From: UBA1858 sp963976865
GTDB taxonomy: Bacteria > Pseudomonadota > Gammaproteobacteria > UBA4575
Assembly (NCBI GenBank): GCA_963976865.1
Contig: CAXBLY010000001.1
Location: 434,001 to 498,000, forward strand
Direction of reading: 5' to 3'
Length of the DNA stretch: 64,000 nt
This document shows positions 33,915 to 43,112 of this stretch, piece by piece. The notes under the pieces are model-generated. The model had not been told where the DNA came from and made no database searches. It saw nothing but the letters and a program-made list of their open reading frames with translations. The number at the start of each line of letters is the position of its first letter. Position 1 is the stretch's first letter. The translations under genes and the position numbers were made by a program.

Positions 33915-35129
33915 ATGCGCAAATATCTTAATAGAATTTATAAATTATCTCCTCTTTTACTAGGCGTAATTCTCGTTTCTTCAGGATGCACCATAACGCC
34001 AGAAGAAGCAGAGACAGCTGATGTAGTCACCGATAGCATGGTTAAAGAAACCATGACTAGCGAAGGGGAAGGGTCTACGACCGTCTACGAGGTAGATAAT
34101 GCTGATGTTGATGTACAAAGTTTGCCGACATCACCCCAGAACAACCAGGCAACGCTAAAAGCCTCTGCGCCAGAGCAGTATACCGTACAAAAAGGCGATA
34201 CTCTGTGGGATTTGTCCAATAAATTCCTCAATCAACCCTGGTATTGGCCGGAAATCTGGTACATGAACCCACAGGTCCAGAATCCTCACCTGATTTATCC
34301 AGGCGATGTCATCAATGTATTTTATGTCGGAGGCAAGCCTTACATCACTGTCAATGGTGACAACAGGGTCTCTGGAATCGAACGGCTTTCACCAATTATG
34401 CGTGGCGAACCTATCGAAGCCACTCAAAAAATTATCCCTATTCAGGCAATTGAGCAGTTTTTATCCCGGCCGCTGATTGTAGGACTGGAGGAATTAAACA
34501 ATTCGCCACATATCGTCGCTTCAAGAGATGGCCGGCTCATCTATGGTTCTAATGACCTGGTTTATGTTCGTAATGCTGAAAGTTTACAGTTAGATGGTTC
34601 CTATAATGTTTATAGACCCGGTGACGCTTTTAATGATCCTGTCACTAATGAGCTATTAGGCTATCAGGCCATTCATGTCGGTGACGGAAAGCTTGTAAAA
34701 GATGGTGAGCCCGCTTCATTGTATTTAACCGATGCAAACCGTGAAATACTGCGTGGAGACAGAATCCTGCAGGTAGAAAGCGTAGATGCCAACAGCGAAT
34801 TTTATCCACGTTCACCTGAACATGACGTCAATGGGCATGTAATTTACCTTACTGACGCCATTTCCCAGGTTGGCGCATTTCGGGTTGTGGTCGTAAATCT
34901 TGGCGAAAAACACGGCATTGAAAAAGGCCACGTACTGGCAATTAGTAAAGCAGGCGAGATCACTACTGATCCTTATGCCAGAAAAGACCAGGAAGAGTTA
35001 GTCTCTTTACCTGATGCTCACACCGCTGATGCAATGGTATTTCGTGTATTTCACAACCTGAGTTATGTGTTTATTCTTGATGCTAATCGCCCGGTTAGAA
35101 GTGGAGATATCGTCACCTCACGCCAGTAA
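33915..35129 (+). CDS. LysM-domain peptidoglycan-binding lipoprotein
   Basis: 404 aa. Lipoprotein signal with lipobox VSSGC (Cys25). One LysM domain at about 89-135 (YTVQKGDTLWDLSNKFLNQP to PHLIYPGDVINVFYV). The remainder (residues 140-404) is conserved in this family but of unknown role, with repeated beta-type segments. Orthologues sit between def and dprA in pseudomonads, and the same order is seen here. Confidence 0.92.
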   Translation: MRKYLNRIYKLSPLLLGVILVSSGCTITPEEAETADVVTDSMVKETMTSEGEGSTTVYEVDNADVDVQSLPTSPQNNQATLKASAPEQYTVQKGDTLWDLSNKFLNQPWYWPEIWYMNPQVQNPHLIYPGDVINVFYVGGKPYITVNGDNRVSGIERLSPIMRGEPIEATQKIIPIQAIEQFLSRPLIVGLEELNNSPHIVASRDGRLIYGSNDLVYVRNAESLQLDGSYNVYRPGDAFNDPVTNELLGYQAIHVGDGKLVKDGEPASLYLTDANREILRGDRILQVESVDANSEFYPRSPEHDVNGHVIYLTDAISQVGAFRVVVVNLGEKHGIEKGHVLAISKAGEITTDPYARKDQEELVSLPDAHTADAMVFRVFHNLSYVFILDANRPVRSGDIVTSRQ

Positions 35130-35179
35130 TTATTCTGGTTGTATTGTGCGCTAACTACTGTCGTTCTTGATCCAGCCAA

Positions 35180-35210
35180 GTAAGCTCCTCTGATTTACAG
35201 AGGAGCTTAC
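35180..35210 (+). promoter_or_regulatory. Hairpin sequestering the dprA ribosome site
   Basis: GTAAGCTCCTCT (35180-35191) and AGAGGAGCTTAC (35199-35210) form a perfect 12-bp stem with the 7-nt loop GATTTAC. The right arm contains AGGAG, the ribosome site of the TTG start at 35211, so the folded mRNA would hide it. No T-run follows, so it is not an intrinsic terminator. Confidence 0.6.
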
Positions 35211-36308
35211 TTGCATACAATGACAGAAATCGAAGCCTGGCTAAAACTCTGGCATATTCCGGGTATTGGTCCAAAAACTTTTAATTATTTACTCAGTAAA
35301 TTTTCCTCCCCAAACGATATTTTCAGTGCTTCTTATGAAAAGCTGATTGGCAGTGCTGTCCCCGATAAAGTGGCAAAAGCGATTATTAATGATTGCACGG
35401 ATAACTTTCGGGAGGATATGCGTTGGCTAAATTCAAACAGCAGTCACCATATCGTTCTACTTCCACATAAACACTATCCAGAATTATTAAGGCAGATATA
35501 CCTTCCACCGCCCATTCTTTATGCCATCGGAAATGTGAGTTTACTGAATACACAGCCATGTATAGCCATGGTTGGTGGCAGAAAAGCCAGCACTCAGGGA
35601 AGATCAGTCGCTTATAAACTCTCGTCGCAACTCGCTTCAACAGGTATTTCAGTCGTCAGCGGGCTGGCTCGTGGTATCGACAGAGAAGCACACCTTGGTG
35701 CATTGAACTCAGATAACGGACATACCATTGCAGTACTGGCCAACGGTCTTGACGATATTTACCCTCGAGAACACCGTTCTTTAGCGCTCGAAATTGCTTC
35801 AGAAGGACTATTGCTCTCAGAATTCCCGCCTCATACCAAACCTCTTCCCCAGCATTTCCCCAGACGGAACCGGATTATCAGTGGCCTGTCACAAGGTACT
35901 GTGGTCATTGAGGCTGCTGTCAAGAGCGGATCATTAATCACTGCTCGATATGCACTGGAGCAAGGACGTGAAGTTTTTGCCGTTCCCGGACCAATTAATA
36001 ACCCACTGAATCATGGTTGCCATAATCTGATTCAGCAGGGAGCCAAACTCACTACCTGCGTGGATGATATTTTTACTGAATTGCCTATATCCACTGGCAA
36101 CCCAGCTCACGTTTGTATGAATAATGAACAGCCGCTAACAGAAAATGCTGCCAAATTACTCGATTGTCTAGAATACACTCCAATGCCTGTTGAATTAATA
36201 ATTGAAAAAAGTGGATTGACCCCAGAAGCAGTTTCCTCCATGCTGACAGAGCTAGAAACAGGCGGCCGAGTCACCTCTGACGCCTTTGGACACTATATTC
36301 GCGCATAG
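35211..36308 (+). CDS. dprA: DNA processing protein DprA
   Basis: 365 aa. DprA loads RecA on incoming single-stranded DNA during natural transformation. An N-terminal SAM/HhH-like part (WHIPGIGPKTFNYLLSKF), a Rossmann fold with GGRKASTQGRSVAY, SGLARGIDREAHLGAL and SGSLITARYALEQGREVFAVPG, and a C-terminal winged helix (LLDCLEYTPMPVELIIEKSGLTPEAVSSML). TTG 35211 is preferred since AGGAG stands 5 nt upstream; ATG 35220 is the alternative. Its ribosome site lies in a strong hairpin. comF is also in the window. Confidence 0.95.
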   Translation: MHTMTEIEAWLKLWHIPGIGPKTFNYLLSKFSSPNDIFSASYEKLIGSAVPDKVAKAIINDCTDNFREDMRWLNSNSSHHIVLLPHKHYPELLRQIYLPPPILYAIGNVSLLNTQPCIAMVGGRKASTQGRSVAYKLSSQLASTGISVVSGLARGIDREAHLGALNSDNGHTIAVLANGLDDIYPREHRSLALEIASEGLLLSEFPPHTKPLPQHFPRRNRIISGLSQGTVVIEAAVKSGSLITARYALEQGREVFAVPGPINNPLNHGCHNLIQQGAKLTTCVDDIFTELPISTGNPAHVCMNNEQPLTENAAKLLDCLEYTPMPVELIIEKSGLTPEAVSSMLTELETGGRVTSDAFGHYIRA

Positions 36309-36323
36309 CAACGGATTATATAA

Positions 36324-36797
36324 ATGAAAGAAAATGTTCTTGACGTCTTAACATACATGTTTGAAAGCTATTTCGAAGAAGCTGACGCCATGTTCAATCG
36401 TGAGGCGTTACTGGAAGAATTGGTCGAAGTCGGATTTGATCATGGTGATGTTGAAAAAGCCTTTAACTGGCTTGCCGACCTGCCGACATCAAATGATGAC
36501 CTGCAGTTATCTTCACCTGGAATTGATTCAACCCGGGTTTATAATCCATGGGAACTCAAAAAGCTTGACCTGGACTGTCAGGGCTATTTGTTAGAGCTCG
36601 AGCAAATGGGCATACTCACCGCGGCAAGCCGTGAACTTGTCATAGACAGAGTAATGGCCCTTGAGGCTGACGAAATAAATATCGAACAACTTAGATGGGT
36701 CTGTCTTATTGTCTTATATAACCTTTCCGGTACTAATGTGCCCTACAACTGGTTAGAAGACGTCATAATGGATCTGTCTTCATCTCATATACATTAA
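36324..36797 (+). CDS. smg: Smg family protein (DUF494)
   Basis: 157 aa. MKENVLDVLTYMFESYFEEA and EELVEVGFDHGDVEKAFNWLADL match E. coli Smg. Biochemical role is unclear in any species; it is regularly found beside dprA. 15 bp after dprA and upstream of topA. Confidence 0.93.
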   Translation: MKENVLDVLTYMFESYFEEADAMFNREALLEELVEVGFDHGDVEKAFNWLADLPTSNDDLQLSSPGIDSTRVYNPWELKKLDLDCQGYLLELEQMGILTAASRELVIDRVMALEADEINIEQLRWVCLIVLYNLSGTNVPYNWLEDVIMDLSSSHIH

Positions 36798-36834
36798 ATA
36801 GTACCAATCAATTTTTTACTTCTGTAGTTTCTAA

Positions 36835-39159
36835 ATGGGTAAGAACCTAGTTATCGTAGAGTCGCCGGCCAAAGCCAAGACAATCGAAAAGTATTTAGGT
36901 AAAGATTTCACTGTACTGGCCTCTTACGGGCACGTACGCGATCTTGTTCCTAAAGAGGGTGCCGTCGACCCTGAAAATGACTTCGCAATGAAGTATCAGC
37001 TCATTGAGCGCAATGAAAAACATGTCACCGCCATAAGCAAGGCTTTGAAAAAAGCTGACGCTTTATATCTCGCAACTGACCCTGATAGAGAGGGAGAAGC
37101 TATTTCGTGGCATTTATCGGAGCTATTGAAAGAACGAGGTTTGCTGGAAGATAAAGAAGTACATCGCGTAGTTTTTCACGAAATCACAAAATCAGCCGTT
37201 CAGGATGCTATCGATCATCCTCGTGAACTTGCCAATGAACTGGTCTATGCACAGCAAGCCCGACGCGCGCTTGATTATCTGGTTGGTTTTAATTTATCTC
37301 CACTGCTGTGGAAAAAGATTAAACGTGGATTATCTGCAGGTCGCGTGCAGAGCCCCGCTTTAAGACTTTTATGTGAGCGGGAAGATGAAATTGAGAAGTT
37401 TATTGCACAGGAATACTGGACGATAGAAGCAGACTGTCAGAAAGAAAAACAGCCTTTTCAGGCCAAGCTATCGCATTATAAAAAAGACAAGCTTGATCAA
37501 TTTGATATCAATACTGAAAAATTGGCACTGGCGGCGCACAAGGCATTAACCAAAGCGGCCGATGGCAAACTCATCGTTGGTAAAGTCAATAAAAAGGAAA
37601 GGCGTCGCAATCCAACTGCACCCTTCATAACTTCGACATTACAGCAGGAAGCAATTCGCAAACTGCGTTTCTCCGCTCAAAAGGCGATGCGCACTGCGCA
37701 ACAATTATATGAAGGCATCGACCTTGGATCAGGACCGGTTGGTCTTATCACGTATATGCGTACTGACTCTGTAGTACTGGCGAATGAAGCCGTAGATGAA
37801 ATTCGCGGGCTTATCAGCGAGCGTTACGGTAAGGACTCAGTACCTGCAACACCTCCCGTATACAAAACAAAATCTAAAAATGCACAGGAAGCTCACGAAG
37901 CGGTACGCCCAACCTCTGCTTTGCGGCTCCCGGAAGATATAAAAGAGCATTTAACAACTGAGCAGTACAAACTATACGACCTGATCTGGAAGCGCACTGT
38001 AGCAAGTCAGATGACACATGCGGTTTTAAACACCGTGGCTGTAGAACTACACTGCGGTGATGAAAACAATGTATTTCGCGCCTTAGGGTCTTCAATCAAA
38101 GATCCCGGCTTCATGGTCGTTTACCAGGAAGGGGCTGATGACAAAGCACCGGACACAGGTGATGAAAAACTACTGCCAGTAATGGAAGTTGGAGACGAAA
38201 TCAGTCTCAAAGAAATTCGTTGTGAGCAGCATTTTACTGAACCGCCACCTCGCTTCACGGAAGCAAGTCTGGTTAAAGCTCTGGAAGAATATGGTATTGG
38301 TCGTCCATCGACTTATGCATCTATTATTTCTACTATTCAAAACAGAGAGTACGCAGAGATTGAAAGCCGGCGATTTTTCCCTACTGACATAGGCCGCCTG
38401 GTAACCAGATTTTTAACCAAGCACTTTACACAATATGTTGACTATGATTTCACTGCTCGTCTGGAAGATGAATTAGATGAAATATCGCGTGGTGAAAAAG
38501 AATGGGTTCCTGTTATGGAATCATTTTGGCAACCTTTTGATGATCTGGTTAAAGATAAAGAAGTCTCCGTTACCCGTGAGGAAGCTGTAGAAGCTCGCGA
38601 ACTTGGAGTCCACCCTAAATCTGGAAAACCCATGAGTGTGCGCATGGGGCGTTACGGGCCTTTTGTTCAAATAGGGACCAAGGATGATGAAGAAAAACCC
38701 AAATTTGCCGGCTTGCGGCCCGGACAGAAAATGGATTCTGTCACCATGGAAGATGCCCTGGAATTATTTAAGTTGCCGCGCGATCTTGGCGAAACAGAAG
38801 ATGGAGAAAAAATCTCCGCAAGCTTTGGTCGTTTTGGTCCTTACGTAAAATTCGGAACCAAGTACGCTTCAATTAAAGGTGAAGATCCACACACGATAAC
38901 TTTGGAGAAAGCGCTAGAGTTCATCGCCCTGAAAAAAGAAGAAGATGCAAACAAATTTATCAACGAATTTGTTGAAGATGGAATCCAGGTACTTAATGGT
39001 CGCTATGGTCCTTATGTCACTGATGGCAAGAAGAACGCAAAAATTCCAAAAGATGTAGAACCGGCATCATTAACACTCGAGCAATGCAAAGAAATGATTG
39101 CAAAGGCACCTGCCCGTAAAGCACGCCGCAAAACGGCTAAAAAGAAAAAATCTTCTTAA
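36835..39159 (+). CDS. topA: DNA topoisomerase I
   Basis: 774 aa, relaxes negative supercoils. TOPRIM with LYLATDPDREGEAISWHL (Asp82, Asp84, Glu86) and catalytic Tyr307 in GLITYMRTDSV. The C-terminus has three Topo-C repeats (MSVRMGRYGPFVQIGT, ISASFGRFGPYVKFGT, QVLNGRYGPYVTDGK) and a Lys-rich tail, but no zinc-ribbon Cys quartets, unlike E. coli TopA (865 aa). This resembles the zinc-less form found in several other bacteria. Confidence 0.97.
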   Translation: MGKNLVIVESPAKAKTIEKYLGKDFTVLASYGHVRDLVPKEGAVDPENDFAMKYQLIERNEKHVTAISKALKKADALYLATDPDREGEAISWHLSELLKERGLLEDKEVHRVVFHEITKSAVQDAIDHPRELANELVYAQQARRALDYLVGFNLSPLLWKKIKRGLSAGRVQSPALRLLCEREDEIEKFIAQEYWTIEADCQKEKQPFQAKLSHYKKDKLDQFDINTEKLALAAHKALTKAADGKLIVGKVNKKERRRNPTAPFITSTLQQEAIRKLRFSAQKAMRTAQQLYEGIDLGSGPVGLITYMRTDSVVLANEAVDEIRGLISERYGKDSVPATPPVYKTKSKNAQEAHEAVRPTSALRLPEDIKEHLTTEQYKLYDLIWKRTVASQMTHAVLNTVAVELHCGDENNVFRALGSSIKDPGFMVVYQEGADDKAPDTGDEKLLPVMEVGDEISLKEIRCEQHFTEPPPRFTEASLVKALEEYGIGRPSTYASIISTIQNREYAEIESRRFFPTDIGRLVTRFLTKHFTQYVDYDFTARLEDELDEISRGEKEWVPVMESFWQPFDDLVKDKEVSVTREEAVEARELGVHPKSGKPMSVRMGRYGPFVQIGTKDDEEKPKFAGLRPGQKMDSVTMEDALELFKLPRDLGETEDGEKISASFGRFGPYVKFGTKYASIKGEDPHTITLEKALEFIALKKEEDANKFINEFVEDGIQVLNGRYGPYVTDGKKNAKIPKDVEPASLTLEQCKEMIAKAPARKARRKTAKKKKSS

Positions 39160-39180
39160 GCATTTTACTGATATTTGTTG

Positions 39181-39726
39181 ATGACATACTCATCGCAAAA
39201 CAATGCAGCCATCGTTTTGGATAATTTTGGTGTTATTGCACACCAGACAGATACTGTAATGGGTCTGGCATGTTTACCATTTGAAAAATTATTATCTCGC
39301 CTGGCCAGGATTAAAGGCCGCCCCCTTGAAAAAAGTTTTATCCTGCTAGCATCATCGGTTGATCAGTTACATGCCTTTATCCAGGCAGATGCAGATGCTT
39401 TAAAAACGCTAGACACCGCAACTCTGCAACCGACGACCTGGCTGGTACCTGCTAAAGAGAATGTGCCGACACAATTAATTGGAAGTACAAATAAAATTGC
39501 AGTGCGCATCACGAATCACACCGAAGTAATGTCTATTTGCAGCAAGGTTGGCGCAATCGCATCTACCAGTGCAAATATCAGCGATCAGCCAATTTGCAAT
39601 GATGCACATACCGTAAGAGAAGTATTTGGGCCCAGTATAGATTACATTGATCAGAATCAAACGCCAGGGACTGGCAAACCCAGTACTATCATTGATTTGA
39701 ATAGTGGCAAAACTGTACGTGGATAA
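39181..39726 (+). CDS. tsaC: Threonylcarbamoyl-AMP synthase TsaC (YrdC family)
   Basis: 181 aa. It makes threonylcarbamoyl-AMP for t6A37 tRNA modification. GVIAHQTDTVMGLAC and KGRPLEKSFILLA are the substrate-binding motifs, with SKVGAIASTSANISDQP and the C-terminal GKPSTIIDLNSGKTVRG. ATG 39181 chosen; a TTG two codons earlier is possible. Between topA and hemF, as in pseudomonads. Confidence 0.94.
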   Translation: MTYSSQNNAAIVLDNFGVIAHQTDTVMGLACLPFEKLLSRLARIKGRPLEKSFILLASSVDQLHAFIQADADALKTLDTATLQPTTWLVPAKENVPTQLIGSTNKIAVRITNHTEVMSICSKVGAIASTSANISDQPICNDAHTVREVFGPSIDYIDQNQTPGTGKPSTIIDLNSGKTVRG

Positions 39727-39734
39727 TTCAGCTT

Positions 39735-40652
39735 ATGAGTAATACTCCCAACCTCACTGATGTTCTTACTTATCTCGAATCATTACAGGAAAACATTTGT
39801 GATTCTCTATCTAAAACAGATGGAAATAAATTTGTCGAGGACGCATGGACGAGAGCAGAAGGTGGTGGCGGCCGTAGCCGTGTACTTAGAAATGGTTCTG
39901 TGTTTGAACAGGCCGGCGTTAATTTTTCCCGTGTCAGTGGAAACCAGTTACCAAAAGCCGCAACGGCGCAACGTCCCGAATTAGCGGGCTGTAGTTTTGA
40001 AGCGGCCGGCGTATCGTTAGTTATTCACCCAAATAATCCTTATGTTCCTACCAGTCACTGCAATGTTAGATTTTTCCTTGCACAACCCAATAATCAGGAT
40101 CCGATATGGTGGTTTGGAGGCGGCTTTGATTTAACTCCCTATTATGGTTTTAAGGACGATGCTGTTCACTGGCATCAGACAGCAAAACAGGCATGTGACC
40201 CTTTTGGTGACGATACCTATCATAAATATAAAAAATGGTGTGATGATTACTTTTATCTACCCCATAGAAAAGAGCCGCGTGGCATCGGTGGTTTGTTTTT
40301 TGATGACCTGAACGAACCGGATTTTGAAACGAGTTTTGCTTTTTTACAAAGTGTTGGGAATCATTTCATTCCTGCATACCTGCCAATTGTAGAAAAACGT
40401 AAAGAGACAGTATTTAGCAAACGAGAGCGTCAATTCCAGTTATATCGACGCGGAAGATATGTTGAATTTAATTTGGTTTATGATCGGGGAACCCTGTTTG
40501 GCCTTCAATCTGGTGGAAGAACCGAATCGATCCTGATGTCGCTGCCACCGCAAGTCCGTTGGGAGTATAATTGGCAACCTGAGGATGGAAGTCCTGAAGC
40601 CGACCTCTATGAAAACTTTTTACATGCGAAAGACTGGTTAAACCAGCATTAA
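39735..40652 (+). CDS. hemF: Oxygen-dependent coproporphyrinogen III oxidase
   Basis: 305 aa, converts coproporphyrinogen III to protoporphyrinogen IX using O2. AEGGGGRSRVLRNGSVFEQAGVNFS, WFGGGFDLTPYYGF and RGIGGLFFDDLNEPDFE are signature stretches; YRRGRYVEFNLVYDRGTLFGLQSGGR forms the substrate pocket. Implies an aerobic lifestyle. 8 bp after tsaC and 10 bp before hemB. Confidence 0.98.
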   Translation: MSNTPNLTDVLTYLESLQENICDSLSKTDGNKFVEDAWTRAEGGGGRSRVLRNGSVFEQAGVNFSRVSGNQLPKAATAQRPELAGCSFEAAGVSLVIHPNNPYVPTSHCNVRFFLAQPNNQDPIWWFGGGFDLTPYYGFKDDAVHWHQTAKQACDPFGDDTYHKYKKWCDDYFYLPHRKEPRGIGGLFFDDLNEPDFETSFAFLQSVGNHFIPAYLPIVEKRKETVFSKRERQFQLYRRGRYVEFNLVYDRGTLFGLQSGGRTESILMSLPPQVRWEYNWQPEDGSPEADLYENFLHAKDWLNQH

Positions 40653-40662
40653 GGATCATTTA

Positions 40663-41658
40663 GTGAGTTACTTCCCCAATAATAGAATGCGCAGAATGCG
40701 CGCTTCAACATTCAGTCGGGCCTTAATGCAGGAACATGTATTAAACAGCGCCGATTTGATTTACCCGATGTTTATTATTGAGGGTAAAATTCAACGTGAA
40801 CCCGTAGCATCCATGCCCGGTGTAGAGCGCGTCAGCCTGGACCAGCTACTCATTGAAGCAACCAAAATATACCAGCTGGGAATACCGGCTATCGCGCTTT
40901 TTCCTGTCACTCCTGACGATAAAAAATCATTACTGGCTGAAGAAGCTTATAACCCTGAAGGGCTTGCACAACGTGCCATCCGTTTGCTTAAAAAAGAGGT
41001 TCCTGAGCTTGGCGTGATCACAGACGTTGCTCTTGATCCATTTACCTCCCACGGACAAGATGGCTTAATTGATAATCATGGCTACGTTGTTAACGATGAA
41101 ACGGTAGAAACCCTGGTAAAGCAGGCACTTTCCCACGCACAAGCCGGTGCAGATATTGTTGCCCCGTCAGATATGATGGATGGACGGATAGGTGCGATCC
41201 GGACAGAACTGGAAGGTCAGGGATTTGTAAATACTAAAATTCTTTCGTATGCGGCAAAATATGCATCAAGCTTCTACGGCCCGTTCCGCGATGCTGTCGG
41301 GTCCGCCAGCAATTTAAGTGGCGGGAACAAAAACAGTTACCAGATGGACCCTGCCAATAGCGATGAAGCCCTAAGAGAGGTCCAGCTGGATCTGGATGAA
41401 GGTGCTGATATGGTCATGATAAAGCCTGGCATGCCTTACCTTGATATTGTCCAGCGCGTAAAAATGGAATTTGGCGTTCCCACATTTGTCTATCAGGTCA
41501 GCGGAGAATACGCCATGCTTAAAGCGGCTGTACAAAATAGCTGGCTGGAGGAAAAGTCATGTGTGCTGGAAGCCCTCTTGAGCATGAAGCGCGCAGGCGC
41601 GGATGCGATTTTGACGTACTATGCTAAAGATGTCGCGGGCTGGCTTCGCACACGCTAG
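40663..41658 (+). CDS. hemB: Delta-aminolevulinic acid dehydratase (porphobilinogen synthase)
   Basis: 331 aa, condenses two ALA to porphobilinogen. RMRASTFSRALMQEHVL, DIVAPSDMMDGRIGAIR, YAAKYASSFYGPFRDA (first Schiff-base Lys) and MVMIKPGMPYLD (second). The Cys-rich zinc site is replaced by an Asp-type one (TDVALDPFTSHGQDG), the Mg-dependent class. GTG start with AAGGA upstream. Pairs with hemF. Confidence 0.97.
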   Translation: MSYFPNNRMRRMRASTFSRALMQEHVLNSADLIYPMFIIEGKIQREPVASMPGVERVSLDQLLIEATKIYQLGIPAIALFPVTPDDKKSLLAEEAYNPEGLAQRAIRLLKKEVPELGVITDVALDPFTSHGQDGLIDNHGYVVNDETVETLVKQALSHAQAGADIVAPSDMMDGRIGAIRTELEGQGFVNTKILSYAAKYASSFYGPFRDAVGSASNLSGGNKNSYQMDPANSDEALREVQLDLDEGADMVMIKPGMPYLDIVQRVKMEFGVPTFVYQVSGEYAMLKAAVQNSWLEEKSCVLEALLSMKRAGADAILTYYAKDVAGWLRTR

Positions 41659-41670
41659 TTATTTCTTTTT

Positions 41671-42492
41671 GTGAGTAATAAATACGCCGTTATTGGCAAT
41701 CCCATCAAGCATAGTAAATCTCCGCTGATTCATAATACTTTCGCACAGCAGGAAGGAATTTCTATTGATTATCAGCGTATTCTCACCAATGAAAATGAAT
41801 TTACCACCTGCGTCAACGATTTTGCCAACCAGGGAGGGATGGGTTTAAATGTCACCGTTCCATTCAAAGTCCTTGCATATCAACAGTGCCAGCAGCTAAA
41901 TGAGCTTGCCAGAGCTGCCGGAGCCGTCAATACCATCAGCTTTGACCCAGTCACTGGATGGACAGGTGCAAACACTGACGGGATTGGATTACTAAGTGAT
42001 TTAAAACACAATCAGAACTTTCAGCCAGCTAATAAAAGTATACTTATTCTGGGTGCTGGCGGTGCAACACGCGGCATTCTGCTACCTCTGTTAAATGAAA
42101 AACCTGACTATATCCTCATTGCTAACAGGACAGTCTCCAAAGCTGATGATTTGGCGAACACCTTTTCATCTGAAGGTAAAATCGACAGTTGTGGATTCGA
42201 AGAAATTGACAGAAAAAAATTTGATCTGGTAATCAATGCAACTTCAGCAAGCCTGGCCAACGACATTCCACCTGTTCCAGCGAAAGTTATTGGCACTGAA
42301 ACGTTATGTTACGACCTGGCTTACAGCGACCAGCCCACGGCATTTATTAATTGGTCATATTCACTCAATGCTAAACGCGCCATTGATGGCCTGGGTATGT
42401 TGGTCGAGCAGGCAGCCGAGTCATATTATATCTGGAGGGGGTTCCGGCCTGAGACCAAACCGGTATTTAAGCTATTGCGACCAGGTGCCTAG
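41671..42492 (+). CDS. aroE: Shikimate dehydrogenase
   Basis: 273 aa NADP enzyme reducing 3-dehydroshikimate. Substrate side IKHSKSPLIHNTF with NVTVPFK (catalytic Lys) and TDGIGLLSDL; nucleotide site LILGAGGATRGIL. GTG start at 41671. The last 4 bp overlap the convergent carbonic anhydrase gene. Confidence 0.97.
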   Translation: MSNKYAVIGNPIKHSKSPLIHNTFAQQEGISIDYQRILTNENEFTTCVNDFANQGGMGLNVTVPFKVLAYQQCQQLNELARAAGAVNTISFDPVTGWTGANTDGIGLLSDLKHNQNFQPANKSILILGAGGATRGILLPLLNEKPDYILIANRTVSKADDLANTFSSEGKIDSCGFEEIDRKKFDLVINATSASLANDIPPVPAKVIGTETLCYDLAYSDQPTAFINWSYSLNAKRAIDGLGMLVEQAAESYYIWRGFRPETKPVFKLLRPGA

Positions 42493-43025
42493 CTATTAGC
42501 GGATTCATGCATCTGTTTAACTTTTACATAATGATTTGCTGAATATGATAGATATTCAATTTCCCGCTCACTCAATTCACGTACTTTTTTAGCTGGTCTA
42601 CCCATCCACAGATAACCACCCTCCAGCTCCTTGCCATTTGTCACTAATGAGCCTGCCCCAACCATAGCGTGTTTATGCACAACCGCATGATCGAGGATCA
42701 CTGATCCAATACCTATCAAACAGCAATCCATTAGTGTACAGGCGTGCAATACCACTGAATGACCAACCGTGACATCATTGCCTATCGTCATACTGGCACC
42801 GCCAGGACTATATTCACCATCATGGCTCACATGCAGGATGGATCCATCCTGAATATTTGTTCTCTCACCAATTGTAATGGTATTGATGTCTCCTCTTACA
42901 ACTGACATAGGCCAGATAGAACTGTCAGCACCAATGTTAACCTGCCCTATCACCAGAGCTGTTGGATCAATGTATGCAGTTTGATGTATCTTCGGAGTAT
43001 GTGTCTGAAATGCCCTAATCGTCAT
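42489..43025 (-). CDS. Gamma-class carbonic anhydrase family protein (YrdA-like)
   Basis: 178 aa left-handed beta-helix trimer. The hexapeptide pattern runs through VIGQVNIGADSSIWPMSVVRGDINTITIG, and zinc ligands are suggested by ILHVSHDG and TVGHSVVLHACTL. E. coli YrdA relatives have uncertain activity, so carbonic anhydrase function is not assured. Convergent with aroE. Confidence 0.92.
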   Translation of the reverse strand: MTIRAFQTHTPKIHQTAYIDPTALVIGQVNIGADSSIWPMSVVRGDINTITIGERTNIQDGSILHVSHDGEYSPGGASMTIGNDVTVGHSVVLHACTLMDCCLIGIGSVILDHAVVHKHAMVGAGSLVTNGKELEGGYLWMGRPAKKVRELSEREIEYLSYSANHYVKVKQMHESANS

Positions 43026-43112
43026 AGCTAGTAATGTTGATGTTAATGATTGAATTAATTATGGTAATGCTATCATGCTAATGATCTCGCAGATAATACC
43101 TTGCCCAACACT

